The position numbers and the translations under genes were made by a program. Below are positions 50,145 to 62,077 of a stretch of 64,000 nt of DNA, piece by piece. The notes below the pieces were generated by a model. It had not been told where the DNA came from. It was given only the letters and a program-made list of their open reading frames with translations, and did not search any database. Each line of letters opens with the position of its first letter. Position 1 is the stretch's first letter. The stretch comes from Paracraurococcus lichenis (GTDB lineage: Bacteria > Pseudomonadota > Alphaproteobacteria > Acetobacterales > Acetobacteraceae), in the NCBI RefSeq assembly GCF_030657435.1, contig NZ_JAUTWS010000010.1:124001-188000 (forward strand), given 5' to 3'.

Positions 50145-51389
50145 TCAGACGCGATCCGATCGCTCAAGTGACGGCATCCAGCCGGCGCCGGCGCCCCCCT
50201 CCCCGATCGGGAACCAGTCGGGGCGGCCCGATGCCGGCCGCGGCGGCGGTGCGAGGACCGGCCGGCCACCAAGAGGCAGCAACCAGGTGGAAATCCGGTC
50301 GAGGCCGCGCGTCCAGTGCCGGTCGAAGGCCGCGAGCGGGGCGGCGACGGCGACGCTGGCCAAAGTGCTCACCAGGATGGCGCCAACGGCGGCAAAACCC
50401 GTGTCCTGGAGCGCCAGCCAGGTCCAGGCGCCGGCCGAGCAGATCACCGGCACATGGACGAGGTAGAGCGGAAAGGAGAGCCGGCCGAGCCAGGCGGCCC
50501 AGGGCCCGGACAGCGCCAGCCGCAGCGGCTCCGCCCCGGTCAGGGCCAGGATCAGCAGGGCGGCCGCGCCGGCATGCGCATAGGTCATGGGCAGGGTGCC
50601 GGGATAGAGCGCGGCGAGCCAGCGATGGTCCGGGCTGCCCTCCCGGTAGCCGAGCAGCCAGCAGCCCAGAGCGACCATGCCGAGCGCTGCCGGCCAGGGG
50701 ATGCGCACCTGCCGCGCCGTGGTCAACAGCGCCAGCGCCACGCCGAGGACGAAGGTGACGTAGTAGACCTCGGCGAAGCGGATCAGCAGCGCGGTCACCG
50801 CCAGCAACGCCATGCGTGCGGCCAGCGACGCGTTCGAGAGCTGCAGCAGCGCGAGGCCGAGGCCGAAGGCGATGAAGCTGCCGAGGAACTCGTAGCGCAT
50901 CGTCCAGAGGACGGTGTTGAGGGTATGGTCCTCCGGCCAGCCGCGGAAGAGGGTCAGGACGGTGCCCTGCAGCACGGCGTCCTTCAGGCCGGGCTGCAAC
51001 GGCCCGTCGGGATGCGCATCGCCGAAGCTGGCGAGGAAGGTGGAGCCGATGCGCGCTCCCGCCTCGACATGGGCGTAGAGGTCGAGCCGGAAGAGCAGCC
51101 AGGAGAACAGGACCGAGGCGAGGATCGGTCCGGCCAGTCGCGGCCAGCGCTTGACGGCCCCGCGCGCGAGCGGCCGGCCATCGCCGGTGGCGAGCGCCCG
51201 ATGCGTCAGGACATAGCCCGAGAGCACGAAGAAGACGATCACCGCGGCGGTGCCGTGCACCGCGCCGAACCACCAGGCGCCCTCGCGCGGGAATGTCGGA
51301 TGGAAGGCCTGCAGGGCATGCCAGGCCACGACGACCGCGGCGGCGAGCCCGCGCAGCGCCTCGAGCGGAATGTCCCGGTTCTTCGCCAT
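50145..51389 (-). CDS. Acyltransferase 3 family membrane protein
   Basis: 414 residues with about 10 membrane helices. LEALRGLAAAVVVAWHALQA carries the conserved R and H of the family, FFVLSGYVLTHRAL follows, and YEFLGSFIAFGLGLALL and GRLSFPLYLVHVPVI are typical of OafA/WecH-type O-acyltransferases, which acylate sugars of surface polysaccharides. AGAGGA precedes ATG 51389. The C-terminus is a soluble Pro/Gly-rich tail of about 50 residues. No glycan cluster is adjacent. Confidence 0.88.
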   Translation of the reverse strand: MAKNRDIPLEALRGLAAAVVVAWHALQAFHPTFPREGAWWFGAVHGTAAVIVFFVLSGYVLTHRALATGDGRPLARGAVKRWPRLAGPILASVLFSWLLFRLDLYAHVEAGARIGSTFLASFGDAHPDGPLQPGLKDAVLQGTVLTLFRGWPEDHTLNTVLWTMRYEFLGSFIAFGLGLALLQLSNASLAARMALLAVTALLIRFAEVYYVTFVLGVALALLTTARQVRIPWPAALGMVALGCWLLGYREGSPDHRWLAALYPGTLPMTYAHAGAAALLILALTGAEPLRLALSGPWAAWLGRLSFPLYLVHVPVICSAGAWTWLALQDTGFAAVGAILVSTLASVAVAAPLAAFDRHWTRGLDRISTWLLPLGGRPVLAPPPRPASGRPDWFPIGEGGAGAGWMPSLERSDRV

Positions 51390-51637
51390 GGCGCATCCTC
51401 TGCCGCGGAACCGATACGACAAAGCCAAAGATGTGAGAGGGTCGCTGTCTGTGAATGCACGTCCCGTCGGAAAAGTCCGGGGCCAAAGTCAGAGGCTGGG
51501 GCGTGGACGACCTCACGAGACTTGTACCGCGCGAGGGCGCTGCGGCCCCGCTGGTCCGCGCCGATTCATCATTCCGGGCGTTTCCAGCCAGCGCCCATCT
51601 GCTCTAGGGTGGGCTCGCATCACGCGCGGGGGCATCC

Positions 51638-52060
51638 ATGCAATTCGTGTGCGACGCACCGGGACGGCGCGCCTGGTTCCGGATCGAGACCGAGGCCGAG
51701 GCGGCCCTGGAATCGGAACTCATGCGCCATGCGGTCGAGAAGCACTTCCGGCGCGCCTATGAGCAGGCCTCGAGCTCCTACCGGCCGCCACCGGGGCCCT
51801 TCATCGAGCAGGATATCGGGCGTGCCGCGCATATCCGGCGGTCGATGCCGATATTCCTGACGCTGCGGGACGAGGACGGCGCGGCGCTCGTCACCGCCAT
51901 GCTGCCGCCGGAAGGACCGGGCGAGCCGGGCTTCCGGCCCATCCTGGTCGGCCAGGCGAACAGCGATCCCTATGCCGGGTACGGGTATGCCATCCAGGCC
52001 CTCGCCCGGCATGTCGGGATCACGCTGGACCGGGCGCTCTGCTATCCCTATCGGCGATAG
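51638..52060 (+). CDS. Hypothetical protein, 140 residues
   Basis: No family recognised. Soluble, mixed composition, with FVCDAPGRRAWFRIETEAEA at the start, a helical EAALESELMRHAVEKHFRRA stretch and an Arg/Tyr-rich end (RALCYPYRR). No signal peptide or membrane helix. It is isolated between the acyltransferase (divergent, 248 bases) and a gene-poor stretch. Coding-like third-position GC supports a real gene. Confidence 0.5.
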   Translation: MQFVCDAPGRRAWFRIETEAEAALESELMRHAVEKHFRRAYEQASSSYRPPPGPFIEQDIGRAAHIRRSMPIFLTLRDEDGAALVTAMLPPEGPGEPGFRPILVGQANSDPYAGYGYAIQALARHVGITLDRALCYPYRR

Positions 52061-52422
52061 CCGAGGGCATGGCGGGCGGCGCTGGCAGGGAACACGTATC
52101 GGCGATGAGCCGGGGCCGCACCTGCGAAGGGGCGGATCGGCGGGCAACGCAATGTCGACGGATGGGACCGTCGGTTCCGCCGATCCAGCGGACAGTGTCT
52201 GGTTGAGGGTGGGTCTGGATGTGCGGCACGCCGCCGCTCCCGGCTGTCATGAAGGGCCGTGGCAGCGGCGAAGGTGGATCGACCACGCCGCCCAGGAGGC
52301 TGCGGCGGCAGGAGCGAAAGCCCGAAGAATTCCCGGATGCGCATCGGGCGCCCCTGTGACGCAGGCAACACGCTGCGCCGTCCGAACCTGCTGTAACCCC
52401 CTCCATGGACATGGAGAGCAGC
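52061..52422. other. Gene-free stretch
   Basis: 362 bases with slightly lower GC than the flanks. Open frames here are short, on opposing strands and without ribosome-binding sites. No convincing hairpin or promoter was found. Confidence 0.4.
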
Positions 52423-52674
52423 ATGCTTAAGGACGATAGCCGCGATCACGCGCACTGGCGGCGCACCGTGCTGGGTGGGATCCTGGGATGCACGGTCATC
52501 ACCGCGGCCGAGGCGCGCGAGCGTCCCAGGCCCGACCCACGCGAATACGAGCGCGATGTCGCGCAACTCTCCGCCCTGGTGGAAACCCAGCAGGCTGAAA
52601 TAGCGAAACTCCGGCGGGCGCTTGGGCTCCATCCGGATGGCCAGATGCAGGCGCCACGCCCGCGCCGGCAGTAG
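52423..52674 (+). CDS. Small exported or membrane-anchored protein with coiled-coil tail
   Basis: 83 residues from ATG 52423 (GGAGAG just upstream; ATG 52405 is in frame but has no such site). An N-terminal HWRRTVLGGILGCTVITAAE segment could be a signal or anchor with a twin Arg. It is followed by an amphipathic heptad-like region (VAQLSALVETQQAEIAKLRR) that may form a short coiled coil, and a basic Pro-rich end. No family recognised. Confidence 0.5.
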   Translation: MLKDDSRDHAHWRRTVLGGILGCTVITAAEARERPRPDPREYERDVAQLSALVETQQAEIAKLRRALGLHPDGQMQAPRPRRQ

Positions 52675-52816
52675 CGCCCGGATTCGCGCTCCTGCGGAGG
52701 CTCGTCCCCGGCCTGGCCGATCCGTAGAGGCGGCGCACCGGTCGAAGGCGTGTCGCGGCCGCGGGCCGCTCCCCTCCCACTATCCTGCAGGCGGCGCTCC
52801 ACGCCCCGCCCCAGGG

Positions 52817-52840
52817 GCCGCGGCGCCGAAGCGCCGCGGC
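52817..52840 (-). terminator. Stem-loop after katG
   Basis: GCCGCGGCGC-CGAA-GCGCCGCGGC: a perfect 10-bp stem with a 4-base loop, 34 bases past the katG stop. No T-run follows, so it may stabilise the katG message end or block readthrough in both directions. Confidence 0.5.
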
Positions 52841-52873
52841 GAAGGGCTCACCGCAAGGCAAGCTGGCGGTCGG

Positions 52874-55477
<2,604 letters not shown>

Positions 55478-57787
55478 ATGAGCGAGGAGACGACCCGACT
55501 GGCGCCGGCCTCCGAAACGTCTGCTCGCAATTTCGGGAGAAGCTCGCTCGATCAGGTATTGGCGGCGGTGCCGCCAGGCTGGAGCCTCTTCCGGGATGCG
55601 GTGCTGCCCGGACACGATGGCGGGCCGCCCGCCCGCCTCGGCCATGTGCTGGCGCATCCCGAGATCGGCATCGCCGTGCTGGAATTGCTGCCCGGTCCGA
55701 CCAGCGACGATCCCGTCGGGCGCCTGCACCGGGTGATGGAGGAGAGCGGCTGGCCGAACCGGCCCGGCGGCCTGCCGCCGGTGGTCCGACTCTGCATGCC
55801 CTTCCGCACCCTGCCGCAACTCGCCGCCTTGCTCGACGAGGCCTTTGCCGGCCAGCCGCCGGCGGCTTCGCAGCCGCGGGGCTGGATCGCGGCGCTGCCG
55901 GGGCTGCTCGGGGCGACGCCGCTGCCGGTTGCGGGCAGCGATCCGGCCGGAGGCGTGACGACGCGCGCGGGCGGGTTTCCGGCGTCGGCCCGGGCCAGGA
56001 CCCCGGAGCATCGCCCGTCACGGCGCTCCGGCCTGCGGATCCTCGCCTGGTTCTGGGGCGGGGTGGCGCTGGTCTCGGTGACCGGCATCACCGTCCTCGC
56101 CTATCTCGGCCCGCCCGGCGAATCGGCGGAAAGCGCGATGCGGGAGGATGCCGCCGGGGACGGACAGCCCGTGCCGTCGCGGCCGGCCCTGCCGTCCGAT
56201 TTGGCGCGTGCGCCCCTGTTGCTCCCGCCGCTGCCCGCACCGGAGCGGCAGGCGATTCCGCGCCCGGATGAAAGGCCCGGCACCTTCGGCATGGTCGCGG
56301 TCCCGCGTCCCGATACCGGGCGCGAGCAGCCCTCGGAACCGCTCCCGCCGGCGCCTGCCGGCACCGGCCTGCCGTCCGGCCCGATCCCGACCACGGCGCC
56401 GGAGCAGGCGATGGCGGCGGCTGCCACGCCTGATGGTGCCGCAGCCGCAAACGACCCGCCGGCGCCCAAGGCCGAGCATGCGGCGGGCGAGGGTGCCGGC
56501 CCCGGCTCCTCGCCTGCCCTCCCTGCCGACATCCCGCATCCCGGCCTCGTTCCGGCGCCGCCGGCCGGCCACGACGTCACGGCGGAGGCAAGGGCCATGG
56601 CCGGCGGCGGGGCGGAAACGGCGGGTGCGCCGGCAGCCGGTTCCGGAGTGCCGGCGGCATCGGTCGGGCCTCCACCGATCGCGCTGCCTAGGCCCGGCGA
56701 GGCGGGCACCTCCCCGGAACGGGTGCCGGCCGCAGCCGAACCGGCGCCATTGCTCCTGCCGGCCGGCACGGTACCTGGGTTCGCGTCGTCGCCCCCATCG
56801 CCGCCTGCGCCTGCGCCGCCGCCACCGGTTGCCCTGGACCGCGTCGTCCCGCCCGCGCCTCCGCCAACCATGCCTGCGGCATCCCATTTGACGGAACGCG
56901 CGCCGGAGGATGGCGCGCCGCTTCCGGGACCGCCGTCGCCGAAAGCGCCGGAGCACGGGGATTCGCAGGGTCCCGCGCAGGCGCTGCCCGACCTTCCCGC
57001 CCCGCCTCGCCCCGACCAGGACCTGCCGGCGCGGGTTGCCGCGAGCGCCTCCTCCACTGTAGGTGTGCCGGATGTCGCCACGCCGCCACCTCCGGCGGAG
57101 CCCCCTTCGCCCGTGGTGCTGGACAGGCCGGTCCCTGGCGGCGCGCCGGCCGGCACCTCTTCGGACGACATGGCCGGGTCGCGGCCCGCGACAATCCGCG
57201 ACCAGGCACCGCCAATTGCAGGCCCGGGCGAGACCGGGACGGAGCCGGTCGCGCCGCCCCCGGCGGCACAGGCCGAGATCGGGCCGGCCACTGTTGGCAC
57301 GATGCCACGGGCTGCAGAGGGGCTCCGGCCGCAGGCCGAAGAGCCACCGGCGCCGGCCGGCCCGCCATCGACACCGTCCGGCGCAGGCACCCCACCCTCG
57401 CCGCCGCCGCCGGAGCGGATGCAGAGGGCCGCCGTGGCGCAGCCCGGCAACGCCGCACCACCGGCGGCGGCGGCGCGTCCGGCCGGCGCCGGCACCACGG
57501 CCCCGGCGCCGAGGGACCCGATCCTGCGGCGTGCCGACGCGATGCTGGCGCTGGGCGACGTCTCGGCAGCGCGGCTTCTCTATGCCCGCGCCGCCGCGGC
57601 GGGCCATGCCGAGGCGATGCTCGCCCTCGGCAAGCTGCATGATCCGCTGTTCCTGGCGGAGATCGGCGCGCGAGGCCTGTCGGGCGATGCCGGGGCGGCG
57701 GTCGATTGGTACCGGCGGGCGCTCGCCCTGGGTCTGCCGGAAGCCCGGACGTGGTTGCTGCGGCACGGGGTCCAGCCGGAGGAGTAG
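55478..57787 (+). CDS. Pro/Ala-rich membrane protein with C-terminal Sel1-like repeats
   Basis: 769 residues in three parts. Residues 1 to about 145 form a folded cytoplasmic domain (LDQVLAAVPPGWSLFRDAVL, HPEIGIAVLELLPGPTSDDP). One membrane helix lies at about 186-210 (ILAWFWGGVALVSVTGITVL). Residues ~210-670 are a low-complexity Pro/Ala/Gly linker, presumably spanning the periplasm. The last ~90 residues (AARLLYARAAAAGHAEAMLA, AVDWYRRALALGLPEARTWL) are Sel1-like helical repeats that bind partner proteins. No catalytic motif is present. It may anchor or scaffold the neighbouring export system, which is inferred from position only. Confidence 0.75.
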   Translation: MSEETTRLAPASETSARNFGRSSLDQVLAAVPPGWSLFRDAVLPGHDGGPPARLGHVLAHPEIGIAVLELLPGPTSDDPVGRLHRVMEESGWPNRPGGLPPVVRLCMPFRTLPQLAALLDEAFAGQPPAASQPRGWIAALPGLLGATPLPVAGSDPAGGVTTRAGGFPASARARTPEHRPSRRSGLRILAWFWGGVALVSVTGITVLAYLGPPGESAESAMREDAAGDGQPVPSRPALPSDLARAPLLLPPLPAPERQAIPRPDERPGTFGMVAVPRPDTGREQPSEPLPPAPAGTGLPSGPIPTTAPEQAMAAAATPDGAAAANDPPAPKAEHAAGEGAGPGSSPALPADIPHPGLVPAPPAGHDVTAEARAMAGGGAETAGAPAAGSGVPAASVGPPPIALPRPGEAGTSPERVPAAAEPAPLLLPAGTVPGFASSPPSPPAPAPPPPVALDRVVPPAPPPTMPAASHLTERAPEDGAPLPGPPSPKAPEHGDSQGPAQALPDLPAPPRPDQDLPARVAASASSTVGVPDVATPPPPAEPPSPVVLDRPVPGGAPAGTSSDDMAGSRPATIRDQAPPIAGPGETGTEPVAPPPAAQAEIGPATVGTMPRAAEGLRPQAEEPPAPAGPPSTPSGAGTPPSPPPPERMQRAAVAQPGNAAPPAAAARPAGAGTTAPAPRDPILRRADAMLALGDVSAARLLYARAAAAGHAEAMLALGKLHDPLFLAEIGARGLSGDAGAAVDWYRRALALGLPEARTWLLRHGVQPEE

Positions 57788-58260
57788 CGCGGGCCGGGTG
57801 AGGCGGTGGGTCCGCCCGCCGCCCCAGGCGGGGATCGTGGGGCGCCGGCGCCGGTGCAGCCCGCCGACCGGGGCCGCGACGCGACCCCGCCCGGTCCGTT
57901 CCCGCCCCGGCGACCAGGACGGTGATCGCTTCGGCGCGTATTCCAGGGTGCAGAATTCGCGCAGATCATACCGGTGGTAATATAGTATCGCTGCAATATA
58001 GTCTTTTGGTTGATTTACCCCAAGAATCTTCCTGCCATTCGCGCGGCTGTGTATTTGTGCCGCTTCCGAACAAGAATAATCCTGTTCGTGACGATCGGAA
58101 GCTGGTTCCTGCAGGTTCCAGTATCGGCTGATCCCAAATAAGGGGTTCACAGATCACGCAGCCTTCATTCAGCGAAATGCTGAATGGAAGCCGGCGGCTG
58201 TGCGCGCGCCTGCCCGGACCTGCTGACGCTCGTCATTCCTAGCAGGGAAGGGCAAACTGG
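57788..58260. promoter_or_regulatory. AT-richer promoter region before the glycine-rich repeat protein
   Basis: 473 bases without a gene. From about 57950 to 58180 the GC content drops far below the surroundings. AATATAGT occurs twice (57979-57986 and 57995-58002). GGTTCC is repeated at 58104 and 58113, and CATTCAGC / GCTGAATG (58166-58173, 58179-58186) forms a hairpin. AGGGAAGGG precedes the next ATG. This looks like a regulated, possibly transferred, promoter. Confidence 0.5.
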
Positions 58261-59943
58261 ATGAGCGTCCAACCGACCGAGGGCAGGAAGAGCATATACT
58301 CGCTTGATGATTACTTGCACGGCTTGAATGCAGGCTGCGAAGCGGATCGCTATCGGCCCTATGCAGTTTATGCACCATGCCGGAGCACGGCGGGGAGGAC
58401 GCTGGATCTCGGGGACATCCGCGGTGCGGCGGGCGCGAACGCCACGGGCGTCGCGGGACATAACGGCATCAACCTGCCGGGCAAGGTGCCCTCCATCCAT
58501 GGCACCGATGGCGGGGATGCCTTCGCCGGTGATGGCCGCGACGCCTATGGGCGGCTTTTCAAGGCCGGCGTCATCGGCAGCGGCAATGCCGGCACCATCG
58601 ACCTGGGCGACGTGCTGGGCGGGGCTGGCGGGATCGCCCGCGGCGGCGCGGGGGGCCTCGGCAGCAAGGGGCTCTATGCCGATGGCCCGCGTGGCCTGTT
58701 GGTCAGCCATATCGGCGGCGACGGCGGGGATGGCGGCAATGCCTCAGGTGGCGATGGCGGCGACGCCCATGGGCATCTGTTCCGGGGCGGCCTCGACCTG
58801 CTGCGCAATGGCGGGAACGTCAATTTCGGCGATGTGCACGGCGGCAGCGGCGGTGCCGCCTATGGCGGCCAGGGCGGCGCGGGCGGTCAGGGTGCCGATG
58901 GCCGCATCACGGTCGGCAATACCGTGGTCGTCAACGGCGCGGCCGGCGGCCATGGCGGCGACGGCGGCGATGCCCGGGGCGGCGATGGCGGCGATGCGCA
59001 TGGCCATGTCTTCCAGGCCGCGGTCGACCTGGTGGCCAACCACGGCACCATCCGCTTCGGCAATGTCATCGCGGGTGCGGGCGGCAATGCGCTCGGCGGC
59101 AGCGGCGGCGATGGCGGCGATGGCGGCGATGGCGGCGCGGGGCTCGGGACCTCGGTCCAGGCGAATGGCGCCGCGGGCGGCCATGGCGGCGCTGGCGGCA
59201 GCGGCGTGGCCGGCGATGGCGGCGACGCCTTCGGCCATGTCTTCTGGTCCTGCCTGGACATCCTCGGCAATGACGGCGCCATCTACTTCGGCAACGTGAT
59301 CAGCGGTGCGGGCGGCGCCGGCACCGGCGGCAAGGGCGGCGATGGGGGCGATGGCGGCGATGGCGGCCTGGCCCTCGCGGGCAAGCTGGCCTCGGCCAAT
59401 GGCGGCGCCGGCGGTGCGGGCGGCGCGGGCGGCCTCGGCGCCGGCGGCGGCGGTGGCGTCGCGATCGGCCATGTGTTCTGGGGCGAGGTGGATATCGACT
59501 GGAACTACGGCCTGATCGATTTCGGCCAGACCCTCGGCGGTGGCGGCGGCGCCGGCCAGGGCGGGGCCGGCGGCGCCGGCGGTGCGGGCGGTGCCGGCGG
59601 CATCGCCGTCGGCGGCCTGCTCTCCGTTGCCCGCCTGGCCAGCACCACGGCGAGCGCCACCTCCGGCCTCGAGGGCATCGCCTTCAGCACGGTCTTCAAG
59701 GCCGATGTCGAGATCGACCACAACTACGGCGCCATCAGCATCGGCACCATGACCAACTACGACGACTTCGACATCCGCGACAACCACGGCGTCATCACCA
59801 TCCAGGATGTCGAGGACCTCGGCGACTTCGATGTCGACGACAATTTCGGCACGATCTACTTCCTGACGAAGGAGGACATCAAGGTGGTCGACATCGCCAA
59901 CAACCACGGGAAGATCTACTTCGGCGATACGCTCTGGGCCTGA
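58261..59943 (+). CDS. Large glycine-rich repeat protein (probable exported structural protein)
   Basis: 560 residues, about 40% Gly. From residue 92, five units of 74-78 residues begin at about 92, 166, 243, 320 and 398, with a partial sixth at 472. Each has a G-D-A-x-G-H-x-F segment, then a [VL]D[IL]-x2-N-x-G-x-[IV]-x-FG strand motif, then runs of GGxGGxGG. Three 20-residue units end the protein (503-522, 523-542, 543-560), giving eight strand motifs in all. The N-terminal ~45 residues are non-repetitive with three Cys and carry no double-glycine leader. The glycine runs suggest polyglycine-II helices. A C39 ABC exporter and HlyD are encoded convergently. Confidence 0.85.
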   Translation: MSVQPTEGRKSIYSLDDYLHGLNAGCEADRYRPYAVYAPCRSTAGRTLDLGDIRGAAGANATGVAGHNGINLPGKVPSIHGTDGGDAFAGDGRDAYGRLFKAGVIGSGNAGTIDLGDVLGGAGGIARGGAGGLGSKGLYADGPRGLLVSHIGGDGGDGGNASGGDGGDAHGHLFRGGLDLLRNGGNVNFGDVHGGSGGAAYGGQGGAGGQGADGRITVGNTVVVNGAAGGHGGDGGDARGGDGGDAHGHVFQAAVDLVANHGTIRFGNVIAGAGGNALGGSGGDGGDGGDGGAGLGTSVQANGAAGGHGGAGGSGVAGDGGDAFGHVFWSCLDILGNDGAIYFGNVISGAGGAGTGGKGGDGGDGGDGGLALAGKLASANGGAGGAGGAGGLGAGGGGGVAIGHVFWGEVDIDWNYGLIDFGQTLGGGGGAGQGGAGGAGGAGGAGGIAVGGLLSVARLASTTASATSGLEGIAFSTVFKADVEIDHNYGAISIGTMTNYDDFDIRDNHGVITIQDVEDLGDFDVDDNFGTIYFLTKEDIKVVDIANNHGKIYFGDTLWA

Positions 59944-59986
59944 CCGCCCCGCCGCCGCCCGGCCGGACCGGGCGGCGGACAGCGCC

Positions 59987-62077
59987 TCAGCCGTGCTCGC
60001 GGCCGATGCGGAGTACCGTATCGGCGCCGCTCATCATCTCCGGCCGGTGGGCGACGCTGATGCGGGTGATCGAGAGGCGGCGCAGGCGCTCGTTGATCTG
60101 CTGCTCCTTCGCCACGTCGAGATGCGCGGTGCCCTCGTCGAGGAAGAGGATCTTCGGCGCCTTGTAGAGCGCGCGCGCCAGCAGCACCCGCTGCTTCTGC
60201 CCGCCCGAGAGCGAGCTGCCCATGTCGCCGATCAGGCTGTTGTAGGCCATCGGCATCATCATGATCTCGTCATGGATGCCGGCCATCTGGGCGCAGGTCA
60301 CCATCCGGTCGTGATCGAAGCCCGGGTCGAAGAAGCAGATGTTGTCCGCGATGGAGCCCGAGAGCAGGTGGTCCTCCTGCATCACCGCCGCCACCTGCTC
60401 CCGGTAGACCCGCTGGCCGATGGCCTGCATCGGCCGGCCGTCGATCAGGACCTCGCCGCTGGTCGGCTCGAGCAGGCCGAGCATGATCTTCAGCAGGGTG
60501 GTCTTGCCGCCGCCCGAGGGCCCCATGATGGTGACGAACTGGCCCGCCTCCACCCTGATATTCACGTTCTCCAGCACGAAGCGCTCGGTCTCCGCGTAGC
60601 GGAAGCAGACGTTGCGCAGCTCGATCCCGCCCTTAATCGGGGTGGTATAGGCCAGCGGCCGGTCGTGCCCCGGCTCCACCGGATTGGTGGCGATGTCCGC
60701 GATCCGCTCGAGGTGGAGGTCGAGCAGCCGGAACTCCAGCACCTTCTCGACCAGGGCCGAGGCCTTGCCCGTGAAATTCTGCTTGTAGGCCATGAAGGCG
60801 AAGATCATGCCGACCGTCATCTGCCCGTTCAGCGCGAAGCTGGCCGCGATGTAGACGGTGACGATGTTCTCCAGCCCGAAGACGGCCCCGTTGATCGTCC
60901 GGAACAGGATATCGGCGCGGCCGAGGCGGATATTGGCATTCACCGTATCGGCGTGCCGGTTCAGCCAGAGGCCCTGGCGGTCGGCCTCCCGGTTGAACAG
61001 CTTCACGCTCTGCACCGCGCGGGCGGTTTCGATGAAGTTGGTGTTCTCCACCGCCGCGGCCTGGATCGCGGCCTCGCTGAGCTCGCGGAAGCGGCGGTAC
61101 AGCAGCAACCGGGCGAGCAGGTAGAGCACCAGCGCGGCGAGCACGACCAGGGCCAGCATCGCGCTGTAGATGAAGATCATCACCAGCGTGGCCAGCGCCA
61201 TGATGCCGTCGATGACCGCGAGGATCAGCCCTTCGGCCAGCGCGCTGCGGATCGGCTCGATCGAGTTGAAGCGCGACAGCACGTCGCCGATGTGCCGCTT
61301 CTCGAAGAAGCTGAGCGGCAGGCGGATCAGGTGGTGGAACAGCCGCGCGCCCATCTGGAAATGCACCGCGTTCTGCACGACGAGCACGATGTGCGAGCGG
61401 AGTGCGGTGGTCGCGACATTGATGGCGGTGAGCAGCGCGAAGCCGAGGGCGAGCGCCAGCATCAGGTCGGTATCGCCGCGTGCCACCACCTCGTCCACGG
61501 TGAGCTGCATGTAGAAGGGCATGGCGATCACGAGGAGCTCGAGGAGCACCGACAACGCGAAGACCTGCGTCAGCGGTCCCGAGATCCCCTGCAGCCGGCC
61601 CCAGAAGATCCGCAGCGGCAGCCGGGTCTGCTCGTTCTTCGGGGCGAAGCCGTCGGCCGGCGAGACCTCCAGCGCGATGCCGGTGAGGTGCTTCGAGGCC
61701 TCCTGCATGGTGTAGGTCTTCACGCCCGAGGCCGGGTCGTGGACGGTGATGCCCTTGGCGCCGGCCGCCTTCAGGACGACGAAGTGATTCATGTCCCAAT
61801 GGACGATGGCCGGCAGGTTCAACTCGCCCAGGCTGTCGAGTTCGAAGCGCAGCGGCCGGCAGGCCAGGTGCAACTGGCCCGCCACCTGGATCAGCCCGCG
61901 CAGGGTCACGCCGTTGAGGGAGACGGGGTGCCGCCGCCGCAGGGTGTTCAGGTCGATGCGGTGGCCGTGATAGCTGGCGATCATGGCCAGGCAGGCGAGG
62001 CCGCATTCCGCCGCTTCGGTCTGCAGCAGGTTCGGCAGGCGGCGCCGCGCGCCGAAATCCAGCAGGTCCAGGATCAT
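59987..62077 (-). CDS. Peptidase-containing ABC exporter (C39 peptidase-TMD-NBD)
   Basis: 696 residues. The N-terminal C39 peptidase (1-130) has Gln19, Cys25 (QTEAAECGLACLAMIASYHG), His98 (HWDMNHFVVL) and Asp114 (VHDPASG), all needed to cut after double-glycine leaders. Six membrane helices follow (about 165-440). The ATPase has Walker A GPSGGGKTT, signature LSGGQKQRVLLARAL and Walker B KILFLDEGTAHLD. The CvaB/RaxB-like architecture couples leader removal with export. It overlaps the HlyD gene by 4 bases. An intact catalytic triad and a matching leader peptide upstream make the assignment firm. Confidence 0.95.
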   Translation of the reverse strand: MILDLLDFGARRRLPNLLQTEAAECGLACLAMIASYHGHRIDLNTLRRRHPVSLNGVTLRGLIQVAGQLHLACRPLRFELDSLGELNLPAIVHWDMNHFVVLKAAGAKGITVHDPASGVKTYTMQEASKHLTGIALEVSPADGFAPKNEQTRLPLRIFWGRLQGISGPLTQVFALSVLLELLVIAMPFYMQLTVDEVVARGDTDLMLALALGFALLTAINVATTALRSHIVLVVQNAVHFQMGARLFHHLIRLPLSFFEKRHIGDVLSRFNSIEPIRSALAEGLILAVIDGIMALATLVMIFIYSAMLALVVLAALVLYLLARLLLYRRFRELSEAAIQAAAVENTNFIETARAVQSVKLFNREADRQGLWLNRHADTVNANIRLGRADILFRTINGAVFGLENIVTVYIAASFALNGQMTVGMIFAFMAYKQNFTGKASALVEKVLEFRLLDLHLERIADIATNPVEPGHDRPLAYTTPIKGGIELRNVCFRYAETERFVLENVNIRVEAGQFVTIMGPSGGGKTTLLKIMLGLLEPTSGEVLIDGRPMQAIGQRVYREQVAAVMQEDHLLSGSIADNICFFDPGFDHDRMVTCAQMAGIHDEIMMMPMAYNSLIGDMGSSLSGGQKQRVLLARALYKAPKILFLDEGTAHLDVAKEQQINERLRRLSITRISVAHRPEMMSGADTVLRIGREHG

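Noticed and set aside
52061..52424. Overlapping minus-strand frames of about 130-190 codons
   Set aside because: Cys/Arg/Ser-rich translations without signals or known domains, in conflict with the plus-strand small gene that has a ribosome-binding site.
57922..58157. Short open frames on both strands in the AT-rich gap
   Set aside because: No ribosome-binding site or family similarity. They arise because the region is rich in varied codons and lies in a promoter.
58261..59943. PE_PGRS-family protein
   Set aside because: The GGxGGxGG runs are similar, but there is no N-terminal PE domain and the periodic N-x-G-x-I-x-FG motif is different, so shared composition is not taken as homology.
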